Assembly: GCF_016863555.1 (NCBI RefSeq)
Contig: NZ_BOPC01000035.1
Span: 1 to 33,499 of the forward strand
Reading direction: 5' to 3'
DNA: 33,499 nt
From: Micromonospora qiuiae
GTDB lineage: Bacteria > Actinomycetota > Actinomycetes > Mycobacteriales > Micromonosporaceae
The notes beneath the pieces are model-generated. The model had not been told where the DNA came from, ran no database searches, and worked only from the letters and a program-made list of their open reading frames with translations. The first letter of the stretch is position 1; every line of letters begins with the position of its first letter. The position numbers and the translations under genes are program-made. Shown here piece by piece: positions 1-7,761 of the stretch.

Positions 1-47
1 GGGGCATGTTTCAGATGTGTCGTAGGTGGCGGGCATGCTGTGGGGCT

Positions 48-1511
48 GTGGGGAGGTTTACCGCGTTCCGGTTCACGGTCGATGCATCACCGTCGCAGGC
101 GGTGGTGTTGGCCCGTCATGCGGGGGCGTCCCGGTTCGCGTTCAACCAGTGCCTGGCTCTGGTGAAGGAAGCCCTGGAAGCGAAGCGCCGGGGCGTGCCG
201 GTGGTGGTGCCGTGGTCGGGTTTCGACCTGATCAACGCGTTCAACTCGTGGAAGTGCTCGGCGCGGGCGGGTCGCCGCTTCGTGGTCGATGCGGCCGGTT
301 CGGCGGAGATCGTGGCGACGGGGTTGTCGTGGCGGGCGCAGGTGTGTCAGCAGGTGTGTGAGGAAGCCGCTGTCGATCTGGGCCGCGCACTGACCGCGTG
401 GGCTGATTCCCGTGCGGGGAAACGGCCGGGCCGCCGGGTGGGGTTCCCGGCATTCAAACGTAAGGCCCGGACCCGGCCGTCGTTCCGGATCCGCTGCAAA
501 ACCACCAAGGCGGGTCGGGCGAGCATCCGGGTCGGGGATCTGACGACAGGGCCTCGGAGTGTCTGTCTGCCGAGGATCGGGATCCTGAGGGTGCGAGAGG
601 ACACGGGCCGGCTCCGGCGGATGATCCGCACCGGCCGAGCCCACATCCGGTATGCCACCGTCTCTTGCCGGGCCGGCCGGTGGACCATCACGGTGACGGT
701 GGAGGCGGCGGACCTGCACCCCGCCTGCCAACACCCGGCCCGCCCCGACGCCGACAGCAGTGGTGATTGGGTGGGTGCCGATCGAGGTCTTGCCGCCCTC
801 GTCGTGGCCGCCGACACCACCGGCCGGGAGGTGGCGCGTGTCGATGATGCGCCGCGTCCGCTGCGGGCCGCGCTGCCGAGGCTGCGGCGTCTGTCCCGCC
901 AGGTCAGCCGCAAACAGCGCGGCTCGCGCAACCGGGCTGAGGCTGTGGCCCGGCTGGCTCGTGTCCATCTGCGTGTTGCGAACGTGCGTCGATACTTTCT
1001 GCACGAGGTCGCCAATCGGCTGGTCAAGACTCACGACCGGCTGGCTCTGGAGGACCTGTACACCGCCGGCATGCTGCGTAACCGGCGTCTGGCCGCCGCC
1101 ATCTCCGATGCGGGATGGGCGGATCTGGCCCGGATCATCGGCTACAAGCAACGCTGGCGGGGCGGGCAGGCCGCCGTGGCACCTCGGTGGTACCCGTCCA
1201 CCAGGATGTGCAGTGCCTGCCGCGCCGTCGGCCCGGCACTGCCCCTGTCCGTGCGTGTCTTCCGCTGCGGCGAGTGCGGGCATACGGCGGACCGGGACGT
1301 CAACGCGGCGGTCAACCTCGCTGTCTGGGCCGAGCAGCACCATGCCCAGACCCGGGACCCCGAAGTACGAGGCCCGGTCATCAATGCCTCTCGAGGGGAC
1401 GGCTCTGGCCGGCGCCCACGCGCCGGTGAAACCAGCCCCGATGACGGAGGAACCCTGCCGCCACGAATATCCGTGACGGCAGGGACGCCCGAGAAGGGCG
1501 GTGTCTCATGA
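48..1511 (+). CDS. tnpB: TnpB, RNA-guided nuclease of an IS200/IS605-family element
   Basis: Protein of about 487 aa from GTG 48. ATG 6 and ATG 15 are alternative starts, but they add a Cys/Trp-rich stretch unlike the family N-terminus; the family-like sequence starts at GRFTAFRFTVD. All RuvC parts are visible: D245 in WVGADRG (motif I), E335 in LALEDLY (motif II) and D417 in DRDVNAA (motif III). A four-Cys zinc finger (C388, C391, C407, C410) lies between motifs II and III. The gene therefore looks intact. TnpB proteins are known omega-RNA-guided DNA endonucleases encoded in IS605-type transposons. The last 50 or so residues, rich in Gly, Arg and Pro, overlap the predicted omega-RNA. No tnpA is seen, but the left side is cut by the window edge. 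The stop lies 38 nt before the chosen polA start. Confidence 0.9.
   Translation: MGRFTAFRFTVDASPSQAVVLARHAGASRFAFNQCLALVKEALEAKRRGVPVVVPWSGFDLINAFNSWKCSARAGRRFVVDAAGSAEIVATGLSWRAQVCQQVCEEAAVDLGRALTAWADSRAGKRPGRRVGFPAFKRKARTRPSFRIRCKTTKAGRASIRVGDLTTGPRSVCLPRIGILRVREDTGRLRRMIRTGRAHIRYATVSCRAGRWTITVTVEAADLHPACQHPARPDADSSGDWVGADRGLAALVVAADTTGREVARVDDAPRPLRAALPRLRRLSRQVSRKQRGSRNRAEAVARLARVHLRVANVRRYFLHEVANRLVKTHDRLALEDLYTAGMLRNRRLAAAISDAGWADLARIIGYKQRWRGGQAAVAPRWYPSTRMCSACRAVGPALPLSVRVFRCGECGHTADRDVNAAVNLAVWAEQHHAQTRDPEVRGPVINASRGDGSGRRPRAGETSPDDGGTLPPRISVTAGTPEKGGVS
1400..1508 (+). ncRNA. Predicted omega-RNA scaffold / right end of the TnpB element
   Basis: Two adjacent hairpins end the tnpB gene. 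The first pairs CCCTGCCG (1453-1460) with CGGCAGGG (1477-1484) and CACG (1462-1465) with CGTG (1472-1475), with one C-A mismatch and a 6-nt loop. The second pairs CGCCC (1486-1490) with GGGCG (1496-1500) around GAGAA. In known IS605-type elements the omega-RNA is made from the 3' part of tnpB and the right end, and the guide is read from the flanking host DNA. Both outer limits here are estimates. Confidence 0.5.
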
Positions 1512-1536
1512 CCCAAGGGACTTTTGGGACACGCTG

Positions 1537-1542
1537 TAGAGT
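1537..1542 (+). promoter_or_regulatory. -10 box of polA, probably leaderless
   Basis: TAGAGT lies exactly 7 nt before GTG 1550, the spacing expected for a leaderless actinobacterial transcript. No Shine-Dalgarno sequence precedes the GTG. No convincing -35 box is seen in the 17-19 bp upstream, a stretch next to the TnpB right end. Confidence 0.5.
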
Positions 1543-1549
1543 CGCTGCC

Positions 1550-4249
1550 GTGACAGCTACGACGCCGCGCCTGCTCCTCGTCGACGGACACTCCCTGGCA
1601 TACCGGGCCTTCTTCGCCCTGCCGGTGGAAAACTTCTCCACCACGACGGGGCAGCCGACCAACGCGGTCTACGGCTTCACCTCGATGTTGATCAACGTGC
1701 TCCGCGACGAGCGGCCGACCCACATCGTGGTCGCCTTCGACGTGTCCCGTCGCTCCTTCCGCACCGACCGGTACGCCGAGTACAAGGCCGGCCGAAGCGA
1801 GACCCCCACCGACTTCAAGGGCCAGGTCAGTCTGGTCAAGGAGGTCCTGGCCGCGCTGCGTGTTCCGGCGTTGGAGAAGGAGGGCTACGAGGCCGACGAC
1901 ATCATCGCCACCCTGGCCTGCCAGGCCCGCGATGCGGGCATGCCGGTGCTGATCTGCACCGGTGACCGGGACGCCTTCCAGCTCGTCGACGAGCAGATCA
2001 CTGTGCTCTACCCGCGCAAGGGCGTGTCGGACCTGGCTCGGATGGACCCGGCCGCGGTCGAGGCCAAGTACGGCGTCGCCCCGGAGCGCTACCGCGACCT
2101 GGCCGCGCTGGTCGGCGAAACCAGCGACAACCTGCCCGGCGTTCCCGGCGTCGGCCCGAAGACCGCGGCAAAGTGGATCAACGCGTACGGCGGGGTGGAG
2201 GGCATCATCGCCCGCGCCGACGAGATCAAGGGCAAGGCCGGCGACAGCCTGCGGGAGCGGCTGGCCGACGTGATCCGCAACTATGAGATCAACTGCCTGG
2301 TCACCGACCTGGAGCTGCCCATCCGCCCCGACGACGCCCGCTGGCAGGGCTGGGACCGCGAGGCGGTGCACCAGGTCTTCGACACCCTCCAGTTCCGCAT
2401 CCTGCGCGACCGGCTCTACCAATACCTCGAGGCGGTCGAGCCGGAGGCGGAGGCGGGCTTCGAACTGGCCGGTGAGCTGCTCACCGCACCGGGTGCCCTG
2501 GCCGACTGGCTGGCGACGCACGCACCGGCCGGCACCCCGGTGGGGGTGGCGGTCAAGCTCGACACCGGCCCGAACCGGCGGCACACCGCCAGCGTCATCG
2601 GCATGGCCCTGGCCACCGGCGACGGCGCGGCGGCCTGGTTCGACCCGACCGCGCTCGACGCGGCCGACGAGGCGGCCCTGGCCGGTTGGCTGGCCGACGA
2701 GACCCGGCCCAAGGTGCTGCACGACAGCAAGCCGGCGGTGCTCGCCTTCGCCGCGCACGGCTGGGCCCTGGCCGGCATCGCCCGGGACACCCAGATCGCG
2801 GCCTATCTGGCCCGCCCCGACCAGCGTTCCTACGACCTGACCGACCTGGCGCTGCGCTACCTGCACCGCGAGTTGCGGGTCGACGCGCCCGACAACGGCC
2901 AGCTGACGCTCGACGGGCTCGGCGCCGACGGCGAGGCCGAGCAGAACCTCATGCTCCAGGCCCGCGCCACCCTGGACCTGGCCGAGGCGATCGACGCGGA
3001 GCTGTCCCGCGACGGCGAGCAGTCCGCCCGGCTGATGGCTGGGGTGGAGTTACCGCTGATGCGGGTCCTCGCCGACATGGAGCGCACCGGCATCGCCGCC
3101 GACACCGACTACCTCTCGGAGCTGGAGGCGCACTTCGCCGCCGAGGTCAAGGCCGCCGCCCAGGGGGCGTACGCGGTGATCGACCGGGAGTTCAACCTCG
3201 GCTCGCCCAAGCAGCTCCAGGAGATCCTTTTCGGTGAGCTGAACCTGCCCAAGACGAAGCGGATCAAGACGGGCTACACCACCGACGCCGACGCGTTGCA
3301 GTGGCTCTACGCGCAGACCGAGCATCCGCTTTTGCATCACCTGCTGCGCCACCGGGACGTGGCGAGGCTCAAGTCGACGGTCGACGGGCTGCTCAAGTCG
3401 GTCTCCGACGACGGGCGCATCCACACCACGTTCAACCAGACGGTGGCCGCCACCGGTCGGCTCTCCTCCACCGAGCCCAACCTCCAGAACATCCCCATCC
3501 GCACCGAGGAGGGGCGGCGCATCCGCCGTGCCTTCGTGGTGGGGGAGGGGTACGAATGCCTGCTCACCGCCGACTACAGCCAGATCGAAATGCGGATCAT
3601 GGCGCATCTGTCGGCGGACGACGCGTTGATCGAGGCGTTCAACTCCGGGCACGACTTCCACGCGGCGACCGCCTCCTCCGTCTTCGCGGTGGCGGTGACC
3701 GAGGTCACCCCGGACCAGCGACGCAAGATCAAGGCGATGAACTACGGCCTGGCGTACGGGCTGAGCGCGTTCGGCCTGTCCCAGCAGCTCGGCATCAGCG
3801 CCGAGGAGGCGCGCGGGCTGATGGAGGTCTACTTCGCCGGCTTCGGCGGCGTCCGCGACTACCTGCACGAGGTGGTGGCCCGGGCCCGCCAGGACGGCTA
3901 CACCTCCACCATCCTGGGCCGCCGCCGCTACCTGCCCGACCTGGTCAGCGACAACCGCCAGCGCCGGGAGATGGCCGAGCGGATGGCGCTGAACGCCCCG
4001 ATCCAGGGCTCCGCGGCCGACATCATCAAGGTCGCCATGCTGCACGTCGACACCGCGCTGCGCGACGCCGGGCTGCGCTCCCGGATGCTGCTGCAGGTGC
4101 ACGACGAGCTGGTCTTCGAGGTGGCGCCAGGAGAGCGGGCGGCACTGGAGGAGCTGGTGCGGCGCGAGATGGGCGGGGCGTACCCCCTCTCCGTGCCGCT
4201 GGAGGTCTCGATCGGCGACGGCCCCGACTGGAACAGCGCCGACCACTGA
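1550..4249 (+). CDS. polA: DNA polymerase I
   Basis: 899-aa family A polymerase for Okazaki fragment maturation and gap filling in repair. The N-terminal 5' nuclease domain (about 1-300) shows LLLVDGHSLAYRAFF, GYEADDIIATLA, CTGDRDAFQLVDE and the helix-hairpin-helix GVPGVGPKTAA. The middle 3'-5' exonuclease fold (about 315-500) has lost metal ligands: VKLDTG replaces the DTET motif and LHDSKPA lacks the usual second Asp, so proofreading is probably absent, as known for actinobacterial Pol I. The polymerase domain has TGRLSSTEPNLQNIP, motif A (D675 in LTADYSQIEMR), motif B (KAMNYGLAYG) and motif C (D852 in QVHDELVFE). GTG 1550 is chosen because the family sequence starts there and a -10 box lies 7 nt upstream. 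An in-frame ATG at 1508 overlaps the tnpB stop and would add 14 unrelated residues. Confidence 0.97.
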   Translation: MTATTPRLLLVDGHSLAYRAFFALPVENFSTTTGQPTNAVYGFTSMLINVLRDERPTHIVVAFDVSRRSFRTDRYAEYKAGRSETPTDFKGQVSLVKEVLAALRVPALEKEGYEADDIIATLACQARDAGMPVLICTGDRDAFQLVDEQITVLYPRKGVSDLARMDPAAVEAKYGVAPERYRDLAALVGETSDNLPGVPGVGPKTAAKWINAYGGVEGIIARADEIKGKAGDSLRERLADVIRNYEINCLVTDLELPIRPDDARWQGWDREAVHQVFDTLQFRILRDRLYQYLEAVEPEAEAGFELAGELLTAPGALADWLATHAPAGTPVGVAVKLDTGPNRRHTASVIGMALATGDGAAAWFDPTALDAADEAALAGWLADETRPKVLHDSKPAVLAFAAHGWALAGIARDTQIAAYLARPDQRSYDLTDLALRYLHRELRVDAPDNGQLTLDGLGADGEAEQNLMLQARATLDLAEAIDAELSRDGEQSARLMAGVELPLMRVLADMERTGIAADTDYLSELEAHFAAEVKAAAQGAYAVIDREFNLGSPKQLQEILFGELNLPKTKRIKTGYTTDADALQWLYAQTEHPLLHHLLRHRDVARLKSTVDGLLKSVSDDGRIHTTFNQTVAATGRLSSTEPNLQNIPIRTEEGRRIRRAFVVGEGYECLLTADYSQIEMRIMAHLSADDALIEAFNSGHDFHAATASSVFAVAVTEVTPDQRRKIKAMNYGLAYGLSAFGLSQQLGISAEEARGLMEVYFAGFGGVRDYLHEVVARARQDGYTSTILGRRRYLPDLVSDNRQRREMAERMALNAPIQGSAADIIKVAMLHVDTALRDAGLRSRMLLQVHDELVFEVAPGERAALEELVRREMGGAYPLSVPLEVSIGDGPDWNSADH

Positions 4250-4306
4250 GGCCGAGGGTTTTCCGGGCAGCCCGAGGTCAAGTCGTCGCCGCAGGGCGAG
4301 GGTCGC

Positions 4307-5011
4307 CTATTCGTCGCAGGCGTCCTGGAACTGTGCGAGGTACTCCTCCAGCGGCTGGAGGCCGACTTTGGCACGCCGCTCGTGCACCCCGGCCTCGTCG
4401 GCGATCGGCCTCGGCACCGACCGTCCATCCTCGCATCCGCCGAACTGGGTGCCGTAGATCTGTGGCCGTCCGGAGTTCACCGCGACCCGATCCTCCAGAT
4501 AGGCCAACTCGGTCGCGTCGGCGGTCCCGGCGGCCACCGCCACGCACATCAGTCCCAGCACCCGACGCTGAAACGCGACGTCGTGATCGGCGTGCTGGGC
4601 GATCAGCCAGGCCGCACTGGCACCGTCCACGCCCACGAGACGCGCGTCCGGCCAGCCGTGCCTGTTCACAATGTCGCGGAGCCGGTCGGTCCGGCGGACG
4701 TCGTTGTTGGTGTTCGCCTCGCCGGTGCGCTCGGCCTGGTCAGCCTCGGCCATCTCCAGGAGTTCCCGCCGTAGCCCCGGCTCGGTCGGTGTCTCCCGCC
4801 GCTGCTGCGGTGCAACGTCGTGCACCTCGCAGAGCACCTCGCCGGCGTGTTCCGGACCGGCAAGGGACGCACTTGCATCCGGTCGTACCTCTCCGCGTTG
4901 ACCGCCTCCGCACGCCGCTGCGCCTGCGATGAGAAGACCCACCGCGGCGCAGCACCACATCGCCGCTGACGCTTTCCCCATCTTCGAAGTATGACCGGCA
5001 GATCCGGTCAC
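4307..5011 (-). CDS. DUF6624 domain lipoprotein
   Basis: 234 aa from GTG 5011. ATG 4981 (residue 11) also gives a good signal peptide and may be the true start. A hydrophobic stretch ends in IAGAAAC with Cys34, a lipobox-like site, followed by Gly residues typical of lipoproteins; the -3 residue is Ala rather than Leu, so lipidation is inferred. The mature part has the DUF6624 pattern: LRRELLEMAEADQAER, RLRDIVNRHGWP, GASAAWLIAQHADHD, LAYLEDRVAVNSGRPQIYGTQF. The family is widespread in actinomycetes and has no firmly known function. The gene is convergent with polA, with a 57-bp gap. Confidence 0.8.
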   Translation of the reverse strand: MTGSAGHTSKMGKASAAMWCCAAVGLLIAGAAACGGGQRGEVRPDASASLAGPEHAGEVLCEVHDVAPQQRRETPTEPGLRRELLEMAEADQAERTGEANTNNDVRRTDRLRDIVNRHGWPDARLVGVDGASAAWLIAQHADHDVAFQRRVLGLMCVAVAAGTADATELAYLEDRVAVNSGRPQIYGTQFGGCEDGRSVPRPIADEAGVHERRAKVGLQPLEEYLAQFQDACDE

Positions 5012-5122
5012 CTCTATACGTCGGAGTTAGGCCGCTGGTGGCGGCGAGGGCCAGATCGTGTGCCACCAGAATTCCACCATTCCGCCGAAACCGAGCAGAC
5101 GACGGTAGGCAGCAGGCATCCG

Positions 5123-5527
5123 TCAGGCTCTGGCTGCCGGCTGGTGTCCCTCGCGGCCCGGCCCGCCTTGCAACACGCCCGTCAACGACTCGTCGAGGGC
5201 GGCGGCTAGTCGGTCGCGGATGGCGCGCTGCTGGGCGAGCCGGGCGTCGAGCGCGGCGAGCCGGGCCTGGGCCACCCGGATGCCGGCGGGCGACGGCGGG
5301 GCCGCGGTCACATCACCGTCCAGGCAGGGAAGGAAGAACCGAACGTCGGCAAGGGTCAGACCGGCGGCGAGCAGGTGCCGGATGTTGCGGACCCGGACGA
5401 ACGCGCCCGCGTCGTAGTGCCGGTAGCCGTTGGCGGCGCGGCGGGACGTGATCAGGCCGTGCTGCTCGTAGTGACGTAAGGCGCGGGGAGTGCTGCCAGT
5501 GGCCCTCGCCAGTTCGCCGATCCGCAT
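5123..5527 (-). CDS. MerR family transcriptional regulator
   Basis: 134 aa. The N-terminal winged-helix domain (residues 1-70) shows the MerR signature MRIGELARATGSTPRALRHY, then GLITSRRAANGYRHYD and AGLTLADVRFFLPCL. A dimerisation helix (about 80-120, AQARLAALDARLAQQRAIRDRL) follows. There is no long C-terminal effector domain, so it is a small MerR member that may sense through few residues; only one Cys (in FLPCLDGD) is seen in the middle. It follows the SDR gene by 62 bp on the same strand, and a MerR-type palindrome lies upstream of that SDR gene. Autoregulation of a two-gene operon is therefore likely but inferred. Confidence 0.93.
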   Translation of the reverse strand: MRIGELARATGSTPRALRHYEQHGLITSRRAANGYRHYDAGAFVRVRNIRHLLAAGLTLADVRFFLPCLDGDVTAAPPSPAGIRVAQARLAALDARLAQQRAIRDRLAAALDESLTGVLQGGPGREGHQPAARA

Positions 5528-5589
5528 TCGCCGACCTCGTTCCGTTCCATGCCGTCACGCCCGAGGCCTCGGACCGCTCGTTCGTCGCC

Positions 5590-6339
5590 TCAGGCGACCA
5601 CAGCTCCACCGTCGACTGGCAACACCACCCCGGTGATGAAGCCCGCCGTCGGGTCGCACAGGTGCCGGATCGCCCAGGCTACGTCCTCGGGGTGCCCGAT
5701 CCGACCCAGGGGCGTGTGGGCGAGTTGCCACCGACGTACCGCCGCTTGCTGTTCGGGGGAGAGGCCCAGGTGCTCGCCGATGGGTGTGTCGATCGCGCCC
5801 GGGGCCACCGCGACCACCCGGATGCCGTGCGGCGCCAGTTCCACCGCCCAGCTGCGGGTCAGCGAGTCGAGGGCGGCCTTGCCGGCGGCGTACACGGCGG
5901 AGCCGGGCCAGGCACGCTGGCCGATGGAGGTGGTGACGTTGACGATCACCCCTCGGGTTTCGGTCAGCGCGGGCAGTGCGGCGTGAACCAGCCGGACCGG
6001 GGCGAGCAGGTTGGTGTCGAGCTGCCGTCGGGCGGCCGTCTCGTCGAACTCGGCGAGAGGGCTGTCGCCGGCGACCCCGGCGTTGTTGACCAGCACGTCC
6101 AGCCGGCCGTACCGGTCGAGGGCCGCGTTGACCAGCCGGTCCGGCGCGTCGGCGGCGGTGACATCGGCGGCCAGTGGGGTGATCAGCGGGTGGCCGGCCG
6201 CGGTCTCGGCCAGCGGCCCGGTCCGGCGACCGACCGCCAGGACGTGGGCGCCGTCGGCGCTGAAGGCGCGGGCGGTGGCCCGGCCGATGCCGGTGCCCGC
6301 ACCGGTGACAACGGCGACTCTTCGGTGCACATCGTTCAT
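5590..6339 (-). CDS. SDR family NAD(P)-dependent oxidoreductase
   Basis: 249-aa classical short-chain dehydrogenase. Cofactor-binding TGAGTGIG is at residues 12-19 and VNNAG at 84-88. The catalytic set N110, S138, Y150 and K154 is complete (VNVTTSIGQ and YAAGK). GRR after the second beta strand suggests NADP(H) preference. The C-terminal part has the usual VAPGAIDTPI, IGHPEDVAWAIRHLCDP and GVVLPVDGG. ATG 6339 has no clear ribosome site. The substrate cannot be read from the sequence. It is the first gene of a probable operon with the MerR regulator, so it may act on the compound that regulator senses. Confidence 0.95.
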   Translation of the reverse strand: MNDVHRRVAVVTGAGTGIGRATARAFSADGAHVLAVGRRTGPLAETAAGHPLITPLAADVTAADAPDRLVNAALDRYGRLDVLVNNAGVAGDSPLAEFDETAARRQLDTNLLAPVRLVHAALPALTETRGVIVNVTTSIGQRAWPGSAVYAAGKAALDSLTRSWAVELAPHGIRVVAVAPGAIDTPIGEHLGLSPEQQAAVRRWQLAHTPLGRIGHPEDVAWAIRHLCDPTAGFITGVVLPVDGGAVVA

Positions 6340-6346
6340 GCCGATG

Positions 6347-6379
6347 ATCGTCCGACCCTGCCGTCAGCGGCAGGGTCAA
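6347..6379 (-). promoter_or_regulatory. MerR-type operator and promoter of the SDR-merR unit
   Basis: Perfect palindrome at 6354-6377 with arms GACCCTGCCG and CGGCAGGGTC around TCAG. On the reverse strand a -35 box TTGACC (6379-6374) overlaps the outer arm. A weak -10 GACGAT (6352-6347) lies 7 nt before the SDR ATG. Operators between -35 and -10 boxes with abnormally long spacers, often with GACCCT...AGGGTC arms, are typical of MerR activators. The spacer here is 21 bp, slightly longer than the usual 19-20. Confidence 0.7.
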
Positions 6380-6431
6380 GCGGTCAGCGGGCGCGGGGCT
6401 CGCTTCGGGTGCTCGACCGGCGCGTCGCGGG

Positions 6432-6863
6432 TCAGCGGCCCGGTCCCCGGCGCTCCTTCGGTGGGGCGCCGTGTCGCTCGAGAGCCTTGCGGGACGGGCC
6501 GCCGGGTGGCGGCAGCGGGGCCTTGACCGGGTCGTGGCCCCAGTTCATCAGGGAGTACCGCCACCGGGTCTCGCGGACGTCGCCGCTCGGCCGCTGCGCC
6601 ATGTGCCGCCGGACGTACCCGACGACCTTGCGCATGTGCTTGTAGTCGGCCTCGGTGAGCTGGTCACGCTTGCGGCGCAGCAGGTCGATGATTTTCCGGC
6701 CGGATTCGTGGCCGACCGACTCGCCGCCCTCGGTGCCCTTCTTCTGCCAGCCGACGTGCTTGGACTCCTCGGTCTCCAACCACGTGGACAGCTCGCCGGG
6801 TTTCATGTTCACCGCCTCGGTGAACTCCCGGTAGGTCTGCTCCGGATCGACGCTACGACTCAC
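6432..6863 (-). CDS. DUF3140 domain protein
   Basis: 143 aa. The pattern TYREFTEAVNMKPGELSTWL, SKHVGWQKKG, GHESGRKIIDLLRRKRDQLT and HMRKVVGYVRRHMAQRP, ending near YSLMNWGHDP, is that of DUF3140, a family often annotated as DNA-binding without firm proof. It is charged, lacks a signal peptide or membrane segment, and has a basic Pro-rich tail. Its start overlaps the end of the DUF2945 gene by 11 bp, so the two are co-translated. The same pairing occurs in many actinomycetes and alpha-proteobacteria (general knowledge of the families). Confidence 0.85.
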   Translation of the reverse strand: MSRSVDPEQTYREFTEAVNMKPGELSTWLETEESKHVGWQKKGTEGGESVGHESGRKIIDLLRRKRDQLTEADYKHMRKVVGYVRRHMAQRPSGDVRETRWRYSLMNWGHDPVKAPLPPPGGPSRKALERHGAPPKERRGPGR

Positions 6864-7068
6864 GGCGCAGCACCTCCGGGCGGTGGGCGACGTCCCGGCC
6901 CGAGTCGTCGTTGCGGATGCGGTACTGCGGCTCCTCCGGGGAGGCGTTCACCGCGTGTCCGCGTACGTGGGTGCGTTCGGTGAGCTTCTCCTTGACGACT
7001 CCGTACGCCCGGCCGCTGTGGCTGGCCCAGGAGACGTGGTCGCCCCTGCGGAACTCCTTGTCGGCCAT
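6853..7068 (-). CDS. DUF2945 (hypervirulence-associated TUDOR-like) protein
   Basis: 71-aa small protein. FRRGDHVSWASHSGRAYGVVKEKLTERT followed by YRIRNDDSGRDVAHRPEVL matches DUF2945, a small SH3/TUDOR-like fold. The molecular function is unknown. The gene overlaps DUF3140 downstream and follows the Uma2 gene by 36 bp, so all three may share the Uma2 promoter. Confidence 0.87.
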   Translation of the reverse strand: MADKEFRRGDHVSWASHSGRAYGVVKEKLTERTHVRGHAVNASPEEPQYRIRNDDSGRDVAHRPEVLRRES

Positions 7069-7104
7069 GCCGCCGGGTTACCCGAGGGCACCGGGCGGAA
7101 ACGG

Positions 7105-7707
7105 CTAGGGGGTGATCTCGGTGATCGGCAGCTTGATGTCGAAGGGGTCGCTCAGCTCGATCAGCTCCGCGCTGTCGACGACCAGCTCGTACTGCCGCTC
7201 ACCGCCCGGCCCGATCCGGTCTCCGAGGCGGTAGGCGTACAGGTGCACGGGGTTCTGTTCGACGCGCCAGTAGAACGGGATGCCGGCGGCGGCGTACTCA
7301 CCCGGCTTGGCGAACCGGTCGACCCGGCGGGTGCCCGGCGAAACCACCTCGACGGCCAGGACGACGTCCGCCGGCCGGAGCCGGGACCGGTCGGAGGCCA
7401 GTCCGGCGCGGCACAGCAGCACGTCCGGTTGCCGGCTGGTGTTGTGGCTGAGCGCCACGCCGACCGCTTGGGTGGCGCGCAGGTGGGCCGGCGCATGGGA
7501 GCGCAGCCACGAAGCAAGCAGGAATGAGATGTCCTGATGGCCCAGGGTGGGGGAGGGTGTCACCTGGATGACTCCGTCGACGAGTTCGACGCGGGGGGCG
7601 TCGTCCGGCAGGGCGAGCAAATCCTCCAGCGTGTAGTCCGCGCGCTGCTGCCGCATCGGGTCCGGACACCATGGGCCAGGTGATGTCGGGATGGGCTCGG
7701 CGCTCAT
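7105..7707 (-). CDS. Uma2 family (PD-(D/E)XK nuclease-fold) protein
   Basis: 200 aa. The Uma2/DUF820 core is clear: YTLEDLLALPDD, RVELVDGVIQVTPSP with a conserved Glu, SRQPDVLLCR with the metal-binding Asp, and VLAVEVVSPGTRRVDRFAKP with the E-x-S-P element, then EYAAAGIPFYWRVE. The fold is that of restriction-type nucleases. Members occur in many copies in actinomycetes and cyanobacteria; their role is unknown. ATG 7707 is supported by a TACGCT -10 box 6 nt upstream, suggesting a leaderless mRNA. Confidence 0.92.
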   Translation of the reverse strand: MSAEPIPTSPGPWCPDPMRQQRADYTLEDLLALPDDAPRVELVDGVIQVTPSPTLGHQDISFLLASWLRSHAPAHLRATQAVGVALSHNTSRQPDVLLCRAGLASDRSRLRPADVVLAVEVVSPGTRRVDRFAKPGEYAAAGIPFYWRVEQNPVHLYAYRLGDRIGPGGERQYELVVDSAELIELSDPFDIKLPITEITP

Positions 7708-7713
7708 GGGCCG

Positions 7714-7719
7714 AGCGTA
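7714..7719 (-). promoter_or_regulatory. -10 box of the Uma2 gene, probably leaderless
   Basis: TACGCT on the reverse strand, followed by 6 nt and the ATG at 7707. The sequence matches TAnnnT. No Shine-Dalgarno sequence is present, and the -35 region is not convincing. Confidence 0.5.
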
Positions 7720-7761
7720 CCGCCGAGGAACGAGACAGACGTCGCACCAGGGGTGCGGCGT

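Noticed and set aside
87..1343. Long reverse-strand open frame opposite tnpB (and similar long frames opposite polA, rpsA, uvrB, typA and MMPL)
   Set aside because: High GC leaves antisense frames open by chance; the translations are Arg/Pro/Gly-rich, show no family motifs and oppose certain genes.
5027..5119. 30-codon reverse ORF right after the merR stop (starts MPAAYRRLLGFGG)
   Set aside because: No ribosome site, near-random third-base GC and no known relatives; could be a remnant but not supportable.
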